In this document: piece after piece, positions 50,723-60,886 of the stretch
How positions within the stretch are numbered: the first letter of the stretch is position 1
Layout of the letters: every line of letters begins with the position of its first letter
Source: an uncultured Lachnospiraceae bacterium
GTDB lineage: Bacteria; Bacillota; Clostridia; Lachnospirales; Lachnospiraceae
Assembly (NCBI GenBank): GCA_904395885.1
Contig: CAJFOF010000010.1
Location: 1-64,000, forward strand
Direction of reading: 5' to 3'
DNA: 64,000 bases
The notes under the pieces: model-generated
What the model was told of the DNA's origin: nothing
Databases searched by the model: none
Seen by the model: the letters and a program-made list of their open reading frames with translations, nothing else
Program-made: the position numbers and the translations under genes

Positions 50723-50774
50723 ATGTCCCTGTGAGCAGGCGGCTGAAAATTCCGATTCCTGCCCGCAGGGACAT
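50723..50774. terminator. Bidirectional terminator between plc-like gene and ppk
   Basis: ATGTCCCTG...GCAGG / CCTGC...CAGGGACAT with T-rich flanks. Confidence 0.7.
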
Positions 50775-50799
50775 CTGTTTTATGGCTTGTTTTCTATCT

Positions 50800-52965
50800 T
50801 TACTCCTCGTGGCTCTCCACAGGGATAAAGGTTCTTCGTCCTGCAATTTCCGTCTTTTTCAACTCTGCAGCAGCGGCCCGGACAGCCTCTTCGCAGAACT
50901 GATCCTGGGAATTTACCTGAACTTTTCCCCGACGATCCGGCTTCTCATAGCTTCCGTCCGGCTGAAGGATATGGGCCTTTACATTGTCAGCCAGCTCCAC
51001 CTCCAGGATGTGCATCACTTTCCTCTGAACCTCTTCTTCCTCCACTGGGAACACGATCTCCACCCGTTTATCCAGGTTTCTGGGCATCCAGTCAGCGCTC
51101 CCCATAAACAGCTTGGGCGCCCCATCATTCTCAAAATAGAAGATCCGGCTGTGCTCCAGGAAATTCCCTACAATCGAACGGACAGAAATATTCTCACTAA
51201 GGCCCGGAATACCCGCCTTGAGACAGCAGATACCTCTTACAATCAACTCAATCTTTACCCCGGCACAGCTTGCCTCGTAGAGGGCTGCGATAATTTCTTT
51301 ATCGCAGAGAGAATTCATCTTGGCAATGATATGAGCCTGTTTGCCCTTTCTTGCATTCTCCGTTTCCCGTCTGATGCGCCTCAGCATAGTATCTCTCAGC
51401 CAGAGAGGAGCCACCGCCAGCCGATTCCAGTTCAACGGCTCTGAGTAGCCAGACAGCATATTAAATACAGCCGTCGCATCCTCCCCATAGAGTGGATTGC
51501 AGGTCAGAATCCCGCAGTCCGTGTACAATTTTGCCGTTGAATCGTTGTAGTTTCCGGTTCCCAGGTGAACGTACCGGCGAATGCCGTCTTCCTCCCGGCG
51601 AACCACCAGGGTAATCTTGCTGTGAGTCTTCAGCCCTACCAGGCCGTAGATAACGTGGCAGCCGGCTTTTTCCAGCTTTTTTGCCCAGATGATATTGTTT
51701 TCCTCATCAAACCGTGCCTTTAATTCCACCAAAACGGAGACCTGCTTTCCATTGTCAGCAGCTTCCGCCAACGCTGCAATGATAGGCGAATTGCCGCTGA
51801 CCCGGTAAAGAGTCTGTTTGATTGCCAGTACATCCGGATCCTTAGCTGCAGTACGGACAAAATTTACCACAGGGTCAAATGTCTGATATGGATGGTGGAG
51901 CAGAATATCTCCTTTTCGGATATTGGTAAAAATGTCATCATCATTCATCAGCTCCGGAACCGGCTGGGGCTGGTAAGGTTGGGTCTTCAGATGATCAAAC
52001 CCCTTCATTCCATACATTTTCATTAAAAATGTCAGATCCAGCGGGCCGTTGATCTCATATATCGATTCGGTTTCCACCTGCAGCTCTTTCTTTAAAATCT
52101 TCAAAAGGCGTTTATCCACTTTATCTTCAATTTCCAGACGGATAACTTCGCCCCACTGGCGTCTCTTTAACTGTTTCTGAATTTCCTCCAAAAGATCCAC
52201 CGCTTCTTCTTCATCAATGGACAGATCGGCGTTTCTCATGATCCGGAACGGATGGGCCGCAATAATATCATAATTCAGGAACAGAGACTGCATATTCCTC
52301 TCAATGATCTCTTCCAGAAGAATGACATTGTGCATTTCCCTGCCATCGTCCTCCATTGTGACCGGAAGCTCTACGATTCTCGGAAGGCCGGAAGGCACCT
52401 GCACCATGGCAAATTCCAGCTCCTTATCCCCCTTTTTCTTTCTCAGGAGAGCCGCTATGTTCAGCGTCTTATTGCGAATCAGAGGGAATGGCCTGGAGGA
52501 ATCTACTGCCATCGGGGTCAGAACAGGATACACATTTTCCTGAAAATACCGATCGGCAAACTCTGCCTGTTCCTCCGTCATTTCCTCATATCCGTCCACC
52601 ACGTTCAGTCCGTTCTGCTTGAGGGCTGGGACGAGGGAACGGTTATATGTGGAATATTGGAGATTGACCAGCTCGTGGGCCTTCAGTCCGATCTTCACCA
52701 ACTGTTCTTCCGCCGTCATGCCGGCGATGTCTGGTTTGGTATATTTGGCATGAACCATATCTTTTAAAGATGCCACCCGAACCATAAAGAATTCATCCAG
52801 ATTTGACGCGGTAATGCTTAAAAACTTCAGGCGCTCGAAAAGCGGCAGGCTTTTGTCACGGGCTTCGCTCAACACCCGGTAGTTAAATTCCAGCCAGCTC
52901 AATTCCCGATTCACATAATTTTTTGGATTCAAAAAGTCCTGAATCTGTGCTCCTGTTTCTCCCAT
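50800..52965 (-). CDS. ppk1: Polyphosphate kinase 1
   Basis: NRELSWLEFNYRVLSEA, AIKQTLYRVSGNSPII, RRYVHLGTGNYND, GSADWMPRNLD. Confidence 0.97.
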   Translation of the reverse strand: MGETGAQIQDFLNPKNYVNRELSWLEFNYRVLSEARDKSLPLFERLKFLSITASNLDEFFMVRVASLKDMVHAKYTKPDIAGMTAEEQLVKIGLKAHELVNLQYSTYNRSLVPALKQNGLNVVDGYEEMTEEQAEFADRYFQENVYPVLTPMAVDSSRPFPLIRNKTLNIAALLRKKKGDKELEFAMVQVPSGLPRIVELPVTMEDDGREMHNVILLEEIIERNMQSLFLNYDIIAAHPFRIMRNADLSIDEEEAVDLLEEIQKQLKRRQWGEVIRLEIEDKVDKRLLKILKKELQVETESIYEINGPLDLTFLMKMYGMKGFDHLKTQPYQPQPVPELMNDDDIFTNIRKGDILLHHPYQTFDPVVNFVRTAAKDPDVLAIKQTLYRVSGNSPIIAALAEAADNGKQVSVLVELKARFDEENNIIWAKKLEKAGCHVIYGLVGLKTHSKITLVVRREEDGIRRYVHLGTGNYNDSTAKLYTDCGILTCNPLYGEDATAVFNMLSGYSEPLNWNRLAVAPLWLRDTMLRRIRRETENARKGKQAHIIAKMNSLCDKEIIAALYEASCAGVKIELIVRGICCLKAGIPGLSENISVRSIVGNFLEHSRIFYFENDGAPKLFMGSADWMPRNLDKRVEIVFPVEEEEVQRKVMHILEVELADNVKAHILQPDGSYEKPDRRGKVQVNSQDQFCEEAVRAAAAELKKTEIAGRRTFIPVESHEE

Positions 52966-52967
52966 AA

Positions 52968-54533
52968 TTATCCCTTCCTTTTCTGTCTTAGAATCGGTCT
53001 GATTCCGTAGACTTCTTCAAAAAAGTCTGCTTTTTGCTCGAATGACATCCGCTCCAGAGAGATATCTCCCGGATAATCTGTGGTGATGATAAGATTGTTG
53101 TCCTTCAGTGCCATTTTGCAGCCCACCAGCTTCTGGCGATGGCTCCTGTCCATGGAGTTTGCCAGCCGCAAAATGGCTGTCAGCTTGGCGATAATGATAT
53201 TTACTCTGTTGATATCCATCTCGGTCATGCCGCTGCGGAAGACGCCCTCTTCCAGGTGCACGTGATCATAGTCGAAATCCCGGATGTTATAGCGAATGAT
53301 ATTGGCCACAATCTCCCGCTCCAGATGGCTCAGCCCGATAATCTCTGTAGACATAACGATATTGTAGGCGCACTCGTTGGAATTTTTCATGCTGATAAAC
53401 TTGCCGCAGGCGTGGAGAAGGACGGCGATCTGCAGCAGAAGCCTCTCCCGTTTTCCCATTCCATGAAGCCGCTTCATAGTATCAAAAATAGCCAGGGCGT
53501 GAAGCTCCAGCGCCTGATTATGGCTGGTATGGCATTTATAACGTTTTGCCAGATTCCTTGCCTCAATGACAATATCCCGCTCAAAATCATGATTAAATTT
53601 TATCAGTTTCATAGAATCCGCATACTCTGCCGCAATTCCGTCGCACAGGCGGATTCCCGGAATCCAAATATTCTCGGCTCCTGTAATTTCCAAAATTTTC
53701 TTATAGATAACTGCGCTGGGCAGGAGCAGTTTTGCATACTCTGTGTTGACTCCCAGCCTGTCTGCAATCGCTTCCAGTCCCATTGTCAAAAGTCGATCAT
53801 AAGACCGGTCCACAGCCTCCCTGTCAATCTTTTCAGGGAGCTGTTCCTGCTCTCCCCGGAAAAGATACAGAGTATTTTTACCAATTCCGATTATATTTTT
53901 GATTTCCCGGTCTTTTAAATGGATCTTTCGGAACGTAAACAGTTCATTGTCTACAATCTCCCCGATCAGATCCATGGTCAGGGACATATTTGCAGGAATT
54001 CCGGACAGAAGCTGGCGAATACGCAAAGCCCCCAGGGGAAGATTCTGGGTCGTTACCAGACTCTCTTTATCAAACAAGGTAAGCTGCATACTGCCAAAGC
54101 CCACATCGACGATGGCAGTTCCCTTCTGAATGCATTTATTGAATTCAGAATCCTTGATGGCGATCGCTTTGTAACTGATAAAACGCTGTTCTGAATTGCT
54201 GATGACCTTTACATCCAGCCCGGTCCGAACCTTTATGTGATCCAGAACCATCTGGTTATTCTGGGCCTCGCGCATGGCACTGGTAGCATACGCTCTGTAA
54301 GCCTGAACCTTGTAGCCCTTCATAATTTTTGAAAAATCTTCCAGAATGCGGCAGACTTCATCCACTCTCTCATAAGTGATCCTGCCAAGTTTATAGGTAT
54401 CTCTCCCCCAGGCAATGACATGGCGGAGATGGTCAACTAAGCGGATCCCGCCTTTTGTGGAAATCTCATAGATTCCCATCTCAATCTCGAATGAGCCAAC
54501 ATCAATTGCCGCGAATGTCTGTATTCCAGCCAT
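52968..54533 (-). CDS. Ppx/GppA exopolyphosphatase-type phosphatase with HD-like C-term
   Basis: FAAIDVGSFEIEMGIYEI, AIVDVGFGSMQLTLF; C-terminal HD-like helices. Confidence 0.9.
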   Translation of the reverse strand: MAGIQTFAAIDVGSFEIEMGIYEISTKGGIRLVDHLRHVIAWGRDTYKLGRITYERVDEVCRILEDFSKIMKGYKVQAYRAYATSAMREAQNNQMVLDHIKVRTGLDVKVISNSEQRFISYKAIAIKDSEFNKCIQKGTAIVDVGFGSMQLTLFDKESLVTTQNLPLGALRIRQLLSGIPANMSLTMDLIGEIVDNELFTFRKIHLKDREIKNIIGIGKNTLYLFRGEQEQLPEKIDREAVDRSYDRLLTMGLEAIADRLGVNTEYAKLLLPSAVIYKKILEITGAENIWIPGIRLCDGIAAEYADSMKLIKFNHDFERDIVIEARNLAKRYKCHTSHNQALELHALAIFDTMKRLHGMGKRERLLLQIAVLLHACGKFISMKNSNECAYNIVMSTEIIGLSHLEREIVANIIRYNIRDFDYDHVHLEEGVFRSGMTEMDINRVNIIIAKLTAILRLANSMDRSHRQKLVGCKMALKDNNLIITTDYPGDISLERMSFEQKADFFEEVYGIRPILRQKRKG

Positions 54534-54536
54534 AAG

Positions 54537-55817
54537 CTATTCCTCCTTTTTCCCAAGCAGGTATGTGATGAACTGAGCTGCCGTGCGTCCCGAGAGGCCT
54601 CCGTGGTAGAGTTCCCATTTATTCGCCTCCGCCAGCAGTTCCTCCTGGGGCATAGAAATTCCGCTCCGTTCTGCCAGAGCCTTGACGATCTCCTGAAACT
54701 CATATTTATCCGGTGCTCCATAGTAGATCGTCACACCGAATCTTGCCACCAGAGAAAGCTTCTCCTGAACCGTATCGTTGCCGTGAAGATCATCCAATAT
54801 TTCCCGCTTATCACTGAATTTCTCCCGGATCAGATGGCGGCGGTTGGACGTAGCGTAGATCAGGACGTTGGATGGCTTTTTCCCCAGTCCTCCTTCAATA
54901 ATGGCCTTCAGGTACTTATACTCGATCTCAAAATCTTCAAAAGACAGGTCATCCATATAAATGATAAATTTATAATTCCGGTCTTTGATCTCTTCCAGCA
55001 CATTAGACAGGCAGCGGAACTGGTGCTTATAAACTTCGATCATCCGCAGACCCTTATCATAATACTCATTCAGTACCGCCTTAATGCTGGAAGATTTCCC
55101 GGTGCCGGCATCGCCGTAGAGAAGGACATTGTTGGCCTCCTTCCCCGCAATAAACGCTTCTGTGTTGGCAATCAGCTTCTGTTTCTGAAGATCATACCCC
55201 ACCAGGTCTTTCAGATATACATGGTCGATTCGGGTAATCGGCTCAATCCGGGGCAACCAGGCCTCCTCCGGCCCGCTCTCCTCTATCCGGAAAGCTTTAT
55301 TGAGGCCGAACCGTCCCACCCCGAACTCCCGGTAAAAATCAGTTACATAGCCCTGAAACGCCTCCGTGTCAGCGGCTCTTTCCAGCTCCTTTGCCAGCAT
55401 AACGATCCGATCTCTTATTCTTCGATTAAAAGCTTTCCCTGTCCGTTGTGCCGCTTGGTAGACTGTCAGACTTTTCCAAAAATCGCCGGGCAGCTCTGTA
55501 ATATCAAGATCAAACAGCTCTTTTATCAGGCCGAAATCATGGGCCGCCAGCTCACGGATCGTCCCTCCTGCCGGCTCTGAAATTTCACAGGCCGTACTAT
55601 AGGCATTCTCATGGTTCGCCAGACAATAGGCCAGAAAGCAATGCCACAGATTTCCTTCAAAGCCGTATCTGTCTGCCAGCTCCACAAGCTGGTTCGCACA
55701 CTGGTACGAATCCCATTTTTCCGAACTCTTCTCCCCTTCCAAAAGCGCGGCCATAGAATCCAACAGCATCTGTTCTTCCAGATTTCGGTATAATATCAGT
55801 CTCAACGTCTTTCCCAT
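54537..55817 (-). CDS. DUF815 family AAA ATPase
   Basis: NNVLLYGDAGTGKSSSIKAVLNEYY, IYMDDLSFEDFEIEYKYLKAIIEGGL, YATSNRRHLI. Confidence 0.92.
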   Translation of the reverse strand: MGKTLRLILYRNLEEQMLLDSMAALLEGEKSSEKWDSYQCANQLVELADRYGFEGNLWHCFLAYCLANHENAYSTACEISEPAGGTIRELAAHDFGLIKELFDLDITELPGDFWKSLTVYQAAQRTGKAFNRRIRDRIVMLAKELERAADTEAFQGYVTDFYREFGVGRFGLNKAFRIEESGPEEAWLPRIEPITRIDHVYLKDLVGYDLQKQKLIANTEAFIAGKEANNVLLYGDAGTGKSSSIKAVLNEYYDKGLRMIEVYKHQFRCLSNVLEEIKDRNYKFIIYMDDLSFEDFEIEYKYLKAIIEGGLGKKPSNVLIYATSNRRHLIREKFSDKREILDDLHGNDTVQEKLSLVARFGVTIYYGAPDKYEFQEIVKALAERSGISMPQEELLAEANKWELYHGGLSGRTAAQFITYLLGKKEE

Positions 55818-55842
55818 TTTCGATCATTCCTTTGTATGCCTC

Positions 55843-56979
55843 TTAATAATTCCCCAGAATCCTCATATTGACGGCTTCTTTTTCAATTCCCATCAGTGCA
55901 TTTCTCACCGGAGCATCTCCCAGGCTCCCCTCGATGTCCACGAAGAAACGGTATTCCCAATTTCTCCCTGGTATGGGTCTGGACTCAATCATAACCATAT
56001 TAACATTATTAAAAATAAAGTTCCCTAGCATATTGTAAAGAGAGCCGCTCTTATGGGGCAGCTCAAAACAGATGCTGACTTTCCCGGCGCCTTTCCGGTA
56101 AATTGGCCGATTCGCCAGCACAATAAACCGGGTAGTGTTGTTTTTATTATGATTAATACCGGACTTTAAGACCTTCAGCCCGTACAGACGGCCTGCCGTC
56201 TCGCTGGCCACGGCCGCCTGAGTCCGATCCTGATCCTCTAACACCTTCTTTGCCGCCACTGCAGTATTCACTACGCTGACCTGGCGCCATTTCCTGTTAG
56301 AATTCAGATAAACGGAACTCTGCATCAAAGCCTGGGGATGAGAATATACGGTCCGAATTTCTTCCAGCTCTGCTCCCGGAAGTCCCAGCAGAGCATGATT
56401 AACCGTCAGAAGCACTTCTCCAACTATGTAATTATTGTATTTTACCAACAAATCGTAATTATCACTGACCGCTCCTGCTGAAGAATTCTCAATAGGCAGG
56501 ACTGCATAAACGGCCCTGCCCTCTTCTACTTCCTGCATGGCGTCTTCCCAAGTGGGAACATGGTAAATTTCGACTTCCTCGCCAAAAAATTTCAGGGCTG
56601 CGGCATGGCTGTATGCCCCCTCCACCCCTTGGTAAACGACACGTACTCCCTTTCTATTTAGCTCTTCTACTTCGCAAAAACCAGTATCACCGCGTTTTCC
56701 GTATTCCGCCAGAATCTGATACTGATATCGGCGGCTGATTGTCATAATCTGTGAAAATAATTCTCCTACCGCCTGCTGATTGAACTCTCCATGAGCCAGA
56801 TCCCTGACTGCTCCCAGTTTTTGTTTTTCCCGTTCTCCGTCGTAAACGGCTTTGCCTGTCTGAATCTTGAACTCGGCCACATCGCCGCTCAACCGCATTC
56901 TCTCCTCAAACAACTCCACTAACTTTCTGTCAATCTGATCTAACTGCTCTCTGATTTCCTGCAGATTTAACTCTTTCAT
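55843..56979 (-). CDS. pheA: Bifunctional chorismate mutase/prephenate dehydratase
   Basis: N-term chorismate mutase, VYQGVEGAYSHAAALKFFG, IENSSAGAVSDNYDLL, C-term ACT (ESRPIPGRNWEYRFFVD). Confidence 0.96.
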   Translation of the reverse strand: MKELNLQEIREQLDQIDRKLVELFEERMRLSGDVAEFKIQTGKAVYDGEREKQKLGAVRDLAHGEFNQQAVGELFSQIMTISRRYQYQILAEYGKRGDTGFCEVEELNRKGVRVVYQGVEGAYSHAAALKFFGEEVEIYHVPTWEDAMQEVEEGRAVYAVLPIENSSAGAVSDNYDLLVKYNNYIVGEVLLTVNHALLGLPGAELEEIRTVYSHPQALMQSSVYLNSNRKWRQVSVVNTAVAAKKVLEDQDRTQAAVASETAGRLYGLKVLKSGINHNKNNTTRFIVLANRPIYRKGAGKVSICFELPHKSGSLYNMLGNFIFNNVNMVMIESRPIPGRNWEYRFFVDIEGSLGDAPVRNALMGIEKEAVNMRILGNY

Positions 56980-56989
56980 ATGTATCTTT

Positions 56990-57727
56990 TCACTCCTGCT
57001 CCATCTCTTTCAGCATACTGATAATTACGTCCCGCACGTAAGCGCCGGAAAACTTTCGCTTCTCCGGCGGCAGTTCCTTCAGGTAGATCGGCTTGCCATA
57101 GCGAACCTTAACCTTCGCCTTGCGAATAAACGGAATATGTTTTTCAAAGATATCCGCAGTCCCCACCATTGCCACCGGGATCACCGGACAGCCGCTCTTT
57201 TCAGCGATCTTCAGGCTACCTTCTTTATAGGGAAGGAGATCGGACAATTTTTCATTGGTGTTGCGGGTTCCTTCCGGAAAAATCCACACAGAGATTCCAT
57301 TCTTAACCAGATCAATCCCTTTCAGAATTGTCTTCAGTCCTTCCTTGATATCATGACGGTCCAAAAACAGACAATTCACGTTTCTCATCCATTCTCTCAG
57401 AGACGGATACCTGTCCATTTCTTTTTTCGCCACGAAACCGGTCAGCCCCGGAACAGTAACGTAACCCAGCAGAATATCAAAATAGCTTCTGTGATTTCCC
57501 ACATACAACACTGCCCGGTCTTTCGGAATATTTTCCAATCCTTCTACCGTATAAGAAACACCGCTGATTTTCAACAGAAGGCGGAACATAAATTGGACAA
57601 TTCTAAGAGATTGCCAATTTCTTTTCTGTGGGTCTTTTTCCCCCAGAAAATGCTCATAAATCAGAATCGGAATGCTGACAATCAAAAAAGCTATGAGAAT
57701 AAATGCCAACAGGATAAATCGTATCAT
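56990..57727 (-). CDS. plsC: 1-acyl-sn-glycerol-3-phosphate acyltransferase
   Basis: VGNHRSYFDILLGY (HX4D-type), IFPEGTRN. Confidence 0.94.
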   Translation of the reverse strand: MIRFILLAFILIAFLIVSIPILIYEHFLGEKDPQKRNWQSLRIVQFMFRLLLKISGVSYTVEGLENIPKDRAVLYVGNHRSYFDILLGYVTVPGLTGFVAKKEMDRYPSLREWMRNVNCLFLDRHDIKEGLKTILKGIDLVKNGISVWIFPEGTRNTNEKLSDLLPYKEGSLKIAEKSGCPVIPVAMVGTADIFEKHIPFIRKAKVKVRYGKPIYLKELPPEKRKFSGAYVRDVIISMLKEMEQE

Positions 57728-57852
57728 AATATTGTGCCTCCGGTTTTTTCAGTCGCGTACCAGGAACCGGCGCTGGCCCGCCGATCTGCTCCGCAGGATT
57801 CTGTTTTATTATATAGAATCCGCCATGCAAATACAAGCCTAACACAAAAATT

Positions 57853-58317
57853 TTACTTTCTCCCAAAGCCTGTAATCTTTTCAAACAGCAGTCCTGTCAT
57901 AAACCAGAGGGGTGCAAAATCCAGACGGATCAAACCGTTAATACTGGAATGGCGGCCAGTATAGTCCCAGGGACATATTCCTCTCCGGCGCAGCCAGAAT
58001 CCGCACACATATTCTGCCACAAAAATCAGCACCATGTACAGAATACCGTGGCGCATAGCCCGATCCGTCGAATTCAGTTCCGTGCCTGGTCCCCGGCTTC
58101 CATCTCGGACCCACCGGTCCGTTATCTTTCCGATAGGCCCCAGCAGCGCTCCCATTCCGTAAATCGGAAACATCAAAAGAGAGGTTCGCCCCATCAGTCT
58201 CCAGTCTCCTGCCGCTATCGAGTCTATGGAGGTAAAAATCACCTCCAGACACCATCCGGCTACTCCGCATTTAAAAAAATTCAAAGGCAATTCCTTTAAT
58301 TTTATCCAAGTCTTCAT
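57853..58317 (-). CDS. Putative membrane protein (CmpB/ABC-permease-like family)
   Basis: Multi-TM; GVAGWCLEVIF...GRTSLLMFPIYGMGALLGPI...WDYTGRHSSINGLIRLDFAPLWF. Confidence 0.8.
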   Translation of the reverse strand: MKTWIKLKELPLNFFKCGVAGWCLEVIFTSIDSIAAGDWRLMGRTSLLMFPIYGMGALLGPIGKITDRWVRDGSRGPGTELNSTDRAMRHGILYMVLIFVAEYVCGFWLRRRGICPWDYTGRHSSINGLIRLDFAPLWFMTGLLFEKITGFGRK

Positions 58318-58367
58318 GGGGCTTAGTATGCGCCCAGCAGGTCGTTTTATTCAGAAGAAATGCAAAA

Positions 58368-58410
58368 AATAAGCCTCAAACTGTCCTTTCATTACAGTTT
58401 GGGGCTTATT
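58368..58410 (-). terminator. Terminator of cls
   Basis: Minus-strand AATAAGCCCCAAACTGT...ACAGTTTGAGGCTTATTTTTT. Confidence 0.85.
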
Positions 58411-58413
58411 TCC

Positions 58414-59916
58414 TTACAGCAATGGGGAAAGCAGTCGGCTCCCCTGTTCTTTAACGCGAATCAGAAGACTCCTCTTTTCATAAACTTCCGGGGTGATCTC
58501 CCTGCAATGGTAAAGATCGTTTCGGAAGATCTCTTCCAACTCTCTGGTGACTTCCTCGTCATAGATTGTAGCGTTTACTTCAAAATTCAATTCAAAGCTG
58601 CGAATATCCATATTGGCGGTTCCATAGCAGCTCACCCTTCCGTCTACCATAACGCCCTTTGCATGCAAAAAGCCATTGTCGTATACGTAGCAGCGGGCGC
58701 CTGCCTGAAGCAGATCGCCTGCATAGGAATAGGTCGCCCAATAGACAAATGGATGGTCCGGCTTGCACGGTATCATTAGCCGCACATCCACGCCGGAGCG
58801 GGCCGCGATTTTAAGTGCAGACAGAATCGTATCGTCTGGCACAAAGTAGGGAGTCTGGATATAAATATTTTTGCGAGCCTTATGGAACAGCTCCAGATAA
58901 TTGTTCCGTATCTGCCGGTCCAACGTATCCGGGCCGCTGGCCACAATCTGAATTGCCAAAAGACGCTTTTCTCCAGTCTGCATAGCTCTCACCAGATCTG
59001 CTCTGTCCTGAGGCTCGAAATACGCCATATTCGTAAACAGATTCTCGTGGGTAGCATAGTTCCAGTCAAGGGCGAAGCGGATCTGAAGGCTGACAACAGC
59101 GTCCCCTGTGATTCTCAAGTGCGTGTCTCTCCAATATCCGAATTTGGGATCTCTTGAGATATACTCCCGCCCGATATTAAAGCCGCCTACGTACCCGATA
59201 TTTCCGTCAATCACAACAATTTTTCTGTGATTGCGGTAATTGATACGAAGATTCAGCCGGCCCAGCAGGGCAGGAAAAAACACGCCCACTTTCACGCCTG
59301 CTTTTTCCAGTTGTTCCCAGCGTTTTTGGGGCATGAAACGCCCTCCCATTCCATCGTACAGAATCCGCACCTCTACTCCGTTGCGAACCCGGTCGATCAG
59401 AATCGGAACTATGGAATCAAATAGTTCATCGTTCTTAATAATATAATACTGAATATGGATGAAATGGCGGGCCTGTCTCAGGGAGCGGCGCAGATCCTCA
59501 AATTTGGCCTCTCCGTCTGTAAAAATTTCCAGTTCATTGTAAACCGTCATCACACAGCCTGATGTCTTTAAGTTATACATGATCAGGTCGCCATAATCGC
59601 GAACCAGCGGGTCTTCCAGGTTTTCATGGTTAAAAGACCGCAGCATCTCTTCCTGACTCTCGACAGAATATCGCATTTTGTCTTCCAGATTCTTTATCCG
59701 GAACATCTTGCTCTTGTGGAAATCCTGACCAAACAGAAGATAAAGCAGGATTCCAAAACCCGGAATAAAGTAAAGAGCCAGCAACCATGTCCATACCGCC
59801 TTGGGATCCCTTCTTTGAAAGAAGACGATAATCACTGACAGAAGCAGATTGACATAGATAATGTTGTCAATCAGCCAGTCCCAGCCTGTCAAGGCCGCTT
59901 CCAAAATCGCTGTCAT
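58414..59916 (-). CDS. cls: Cardiolipin synthase
   Basis: Two PLD motifs: NYRNHRKIVVIDG and FLHAKGVMVDGR. Confidence 0.96.
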   Translation of the reverse strand: MTAILEAALTGWDWLIDNIIYVNLLLSVIIVFFQRRDPKAVWTWLLALYFIPGFGILLYLLFGQDFHKSKMFRIKNLEDKMRYSVESQEEMLRSFNHENLEDPLVRDYGDLIMYNLKTSGCVMTVYNELEIFTDGEAKFEDLRRSLRQARHFIHIQYYIIKNDELFDSIVPILIDRVRNGVEVRILYDGMGGRFMPQKRWEQLEKAGVKVGVFFPALLGRLNLRINYRNHRKIVVIDGNIGYVGGFNIGREYISRDPKFGYWRDTHLRITGDAVVSLQIRFALDWNYATHENLFTNMAYFEPQDRADLVRAMQTGEKRLLAIQIVASGPDTLDRQIRNNYLELFHKARKNIYIQTPYFVPDDTILSALKIAARSGVDVRLMIPCKPDHPFVYWATYSYAGDLLQAGARCYVYDNGFLHAKGVMVDGRVSCYGTANMDIRSFELNFEVNATIYDEEVTRELEEIFRNDLYHCREITPEVYEKRSLLIRVKEQGSRLLSPLL

Positions 59917-59966
59917 ATGTGTTTCCTTTCTCTACAGCCGGCATCCGACCGAGCGGATGCAGAATA

Positions 59967-60146
59967 TTACCCTTTGAACCGATTGGCTGTCGGATCGTAG
60001 GACCAGCCGGCCTCTTTCAGCCTTGTTTCCAGCTCTTCTCTGTTCAGATCCAGCGCAAGACAGCACTCATCCAGAGAAGAATAGTAATCCCTGAGCTGAG
60101 TGTTGATGTAACTGAACAGCATGACCGGATCGTTCGGTACTTTCAT
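59967..60146 (-). CDS. DUF4250-like 59-aa protein (not in ORF track)
   Basis: MKVPNDPVMLFSYINTQLRDYYSSLDECCLALDLNREELETRLKEAGWSYDPTANRFKG*. Confidence 0.85.
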   Translation of the reverse strand: MKVPNDPVMLFSYINTQLRDYYSSLDECCLALDLNREELETRLKEAGWSYDPTANRFKG

Positions 60147-60172
60147 CTCAGTTCTCCTTGTATTCCAGCCTG

Positions 60173-60688
60173 TCAGCCTTCCACCGGCACGATCGCCCGA
60201 TCTTCCCCGGCAGCTACCGTATCATTCACCAGATCAGGTTCAGCGCCCTCCCCGTTGCTGACAGTAGATACTGTTACGTGAAAACCATACTCCTTAAAAA
60301 ATCCACCGTAGGAATCAGCAGAAGACAATTCATAGTAATTGTTCTGGACATATACTTCGTCGTTGATCGCCTTGACCAAAGCTGTGGCGTAGCTGACAGC
60401 CTCTTCTTTTGATGTATCATCGGACACGATCAGCTCCACATTTACCATCTTGTCTGTATCATTGACATTGAATCCTATCTGATTAAGATATGGATAGTCC
60501 TCTGATTCCATAAAGATCTCTCCCAGATCCTCCTGAACCTGTTCCCAGACGATGGTGACATTTTCCTTTATGGTAAAATCAGGTTCCGCTGCTTCCCCGG
60601 TGGGAGCCACGATATTGCTCTGTGTACAACCACACAGCAGCATGGCCGCGCATCCTAACACTGCCAGTATTTTTTTTGTCCTTTTCAT
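60173..60688 (-). CDS. Putative lipoprotein
   Basis: MKRTKKILAVLGCAAMLLCGC lipobox; SD GGAGGA. Confidence 0.8.
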   Translation of the reverse strand: MKRTKKILAVLGCAAMLLCGCTQSNIVAPTGEAAEPDFTIKENVTIVWEQVQEDLGEIFMESEDYPYLNQIGFNVNDTDKMVNVELIVSDDTSKEEAVSYATALVKAINDEVYVQNNYYELSSADSYGGFFKEYGFHVTVSTVSNGEGAEPDLVNDTVAAGEDRAIVPVEG

Positions 60689-60805
60689 ATGGACGTTCCT
60701 CCTTTTCCGCCATCTTTCTCTTTTGCGGTATTTTGTATTATAGCTAATCTTCCGCATTTTTAACAGTGTTTTTTTTGAAATGTCATAAAATCTTCATTTT
60801 TTTTC

Positions 60806-60834
60806 TTGATTTTTCCTTCCCACAGTGTTATCAT
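60806..60834 (+). promoter_or_regulatory. Putative promoter of BCCT gene
   Basis: TTGATT - 17 bp - TATCAT. Confidence 0.5.
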
Positions 60835-60886
60835 GTTCAATATAATTCATTTTTATTAATTTTTGAACAGAAAAGGAGCTATTTTT

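Noticed and set aside
50590-51444. 284-aa plus-strand ORF spanning the plc-like 3' end and ppk
   Set aside because: Crosses a strong bidirectional terminator and runs antisense to ppk1.
53139-53918. 259-aa plus-strand ORF opposite the Ppx/GppA gene
   Set aside because: Antisense to conserved coding frame, no SD or domain support.
54603-55580. 325-aa plus-strand ORF opposite the DUF815 gene
   Set aside because: Antisense to a clear AAA ATPase frame; low-complexity, Leu/Ile/Phe/Gln-rich translation without domain motifs.
57137-57964. 275-aa plus-strand ORF opposite plsC
   Set aside because: Antisense to the conserved acyltransferase and spans the plsC upstream gap; no coherent domain.
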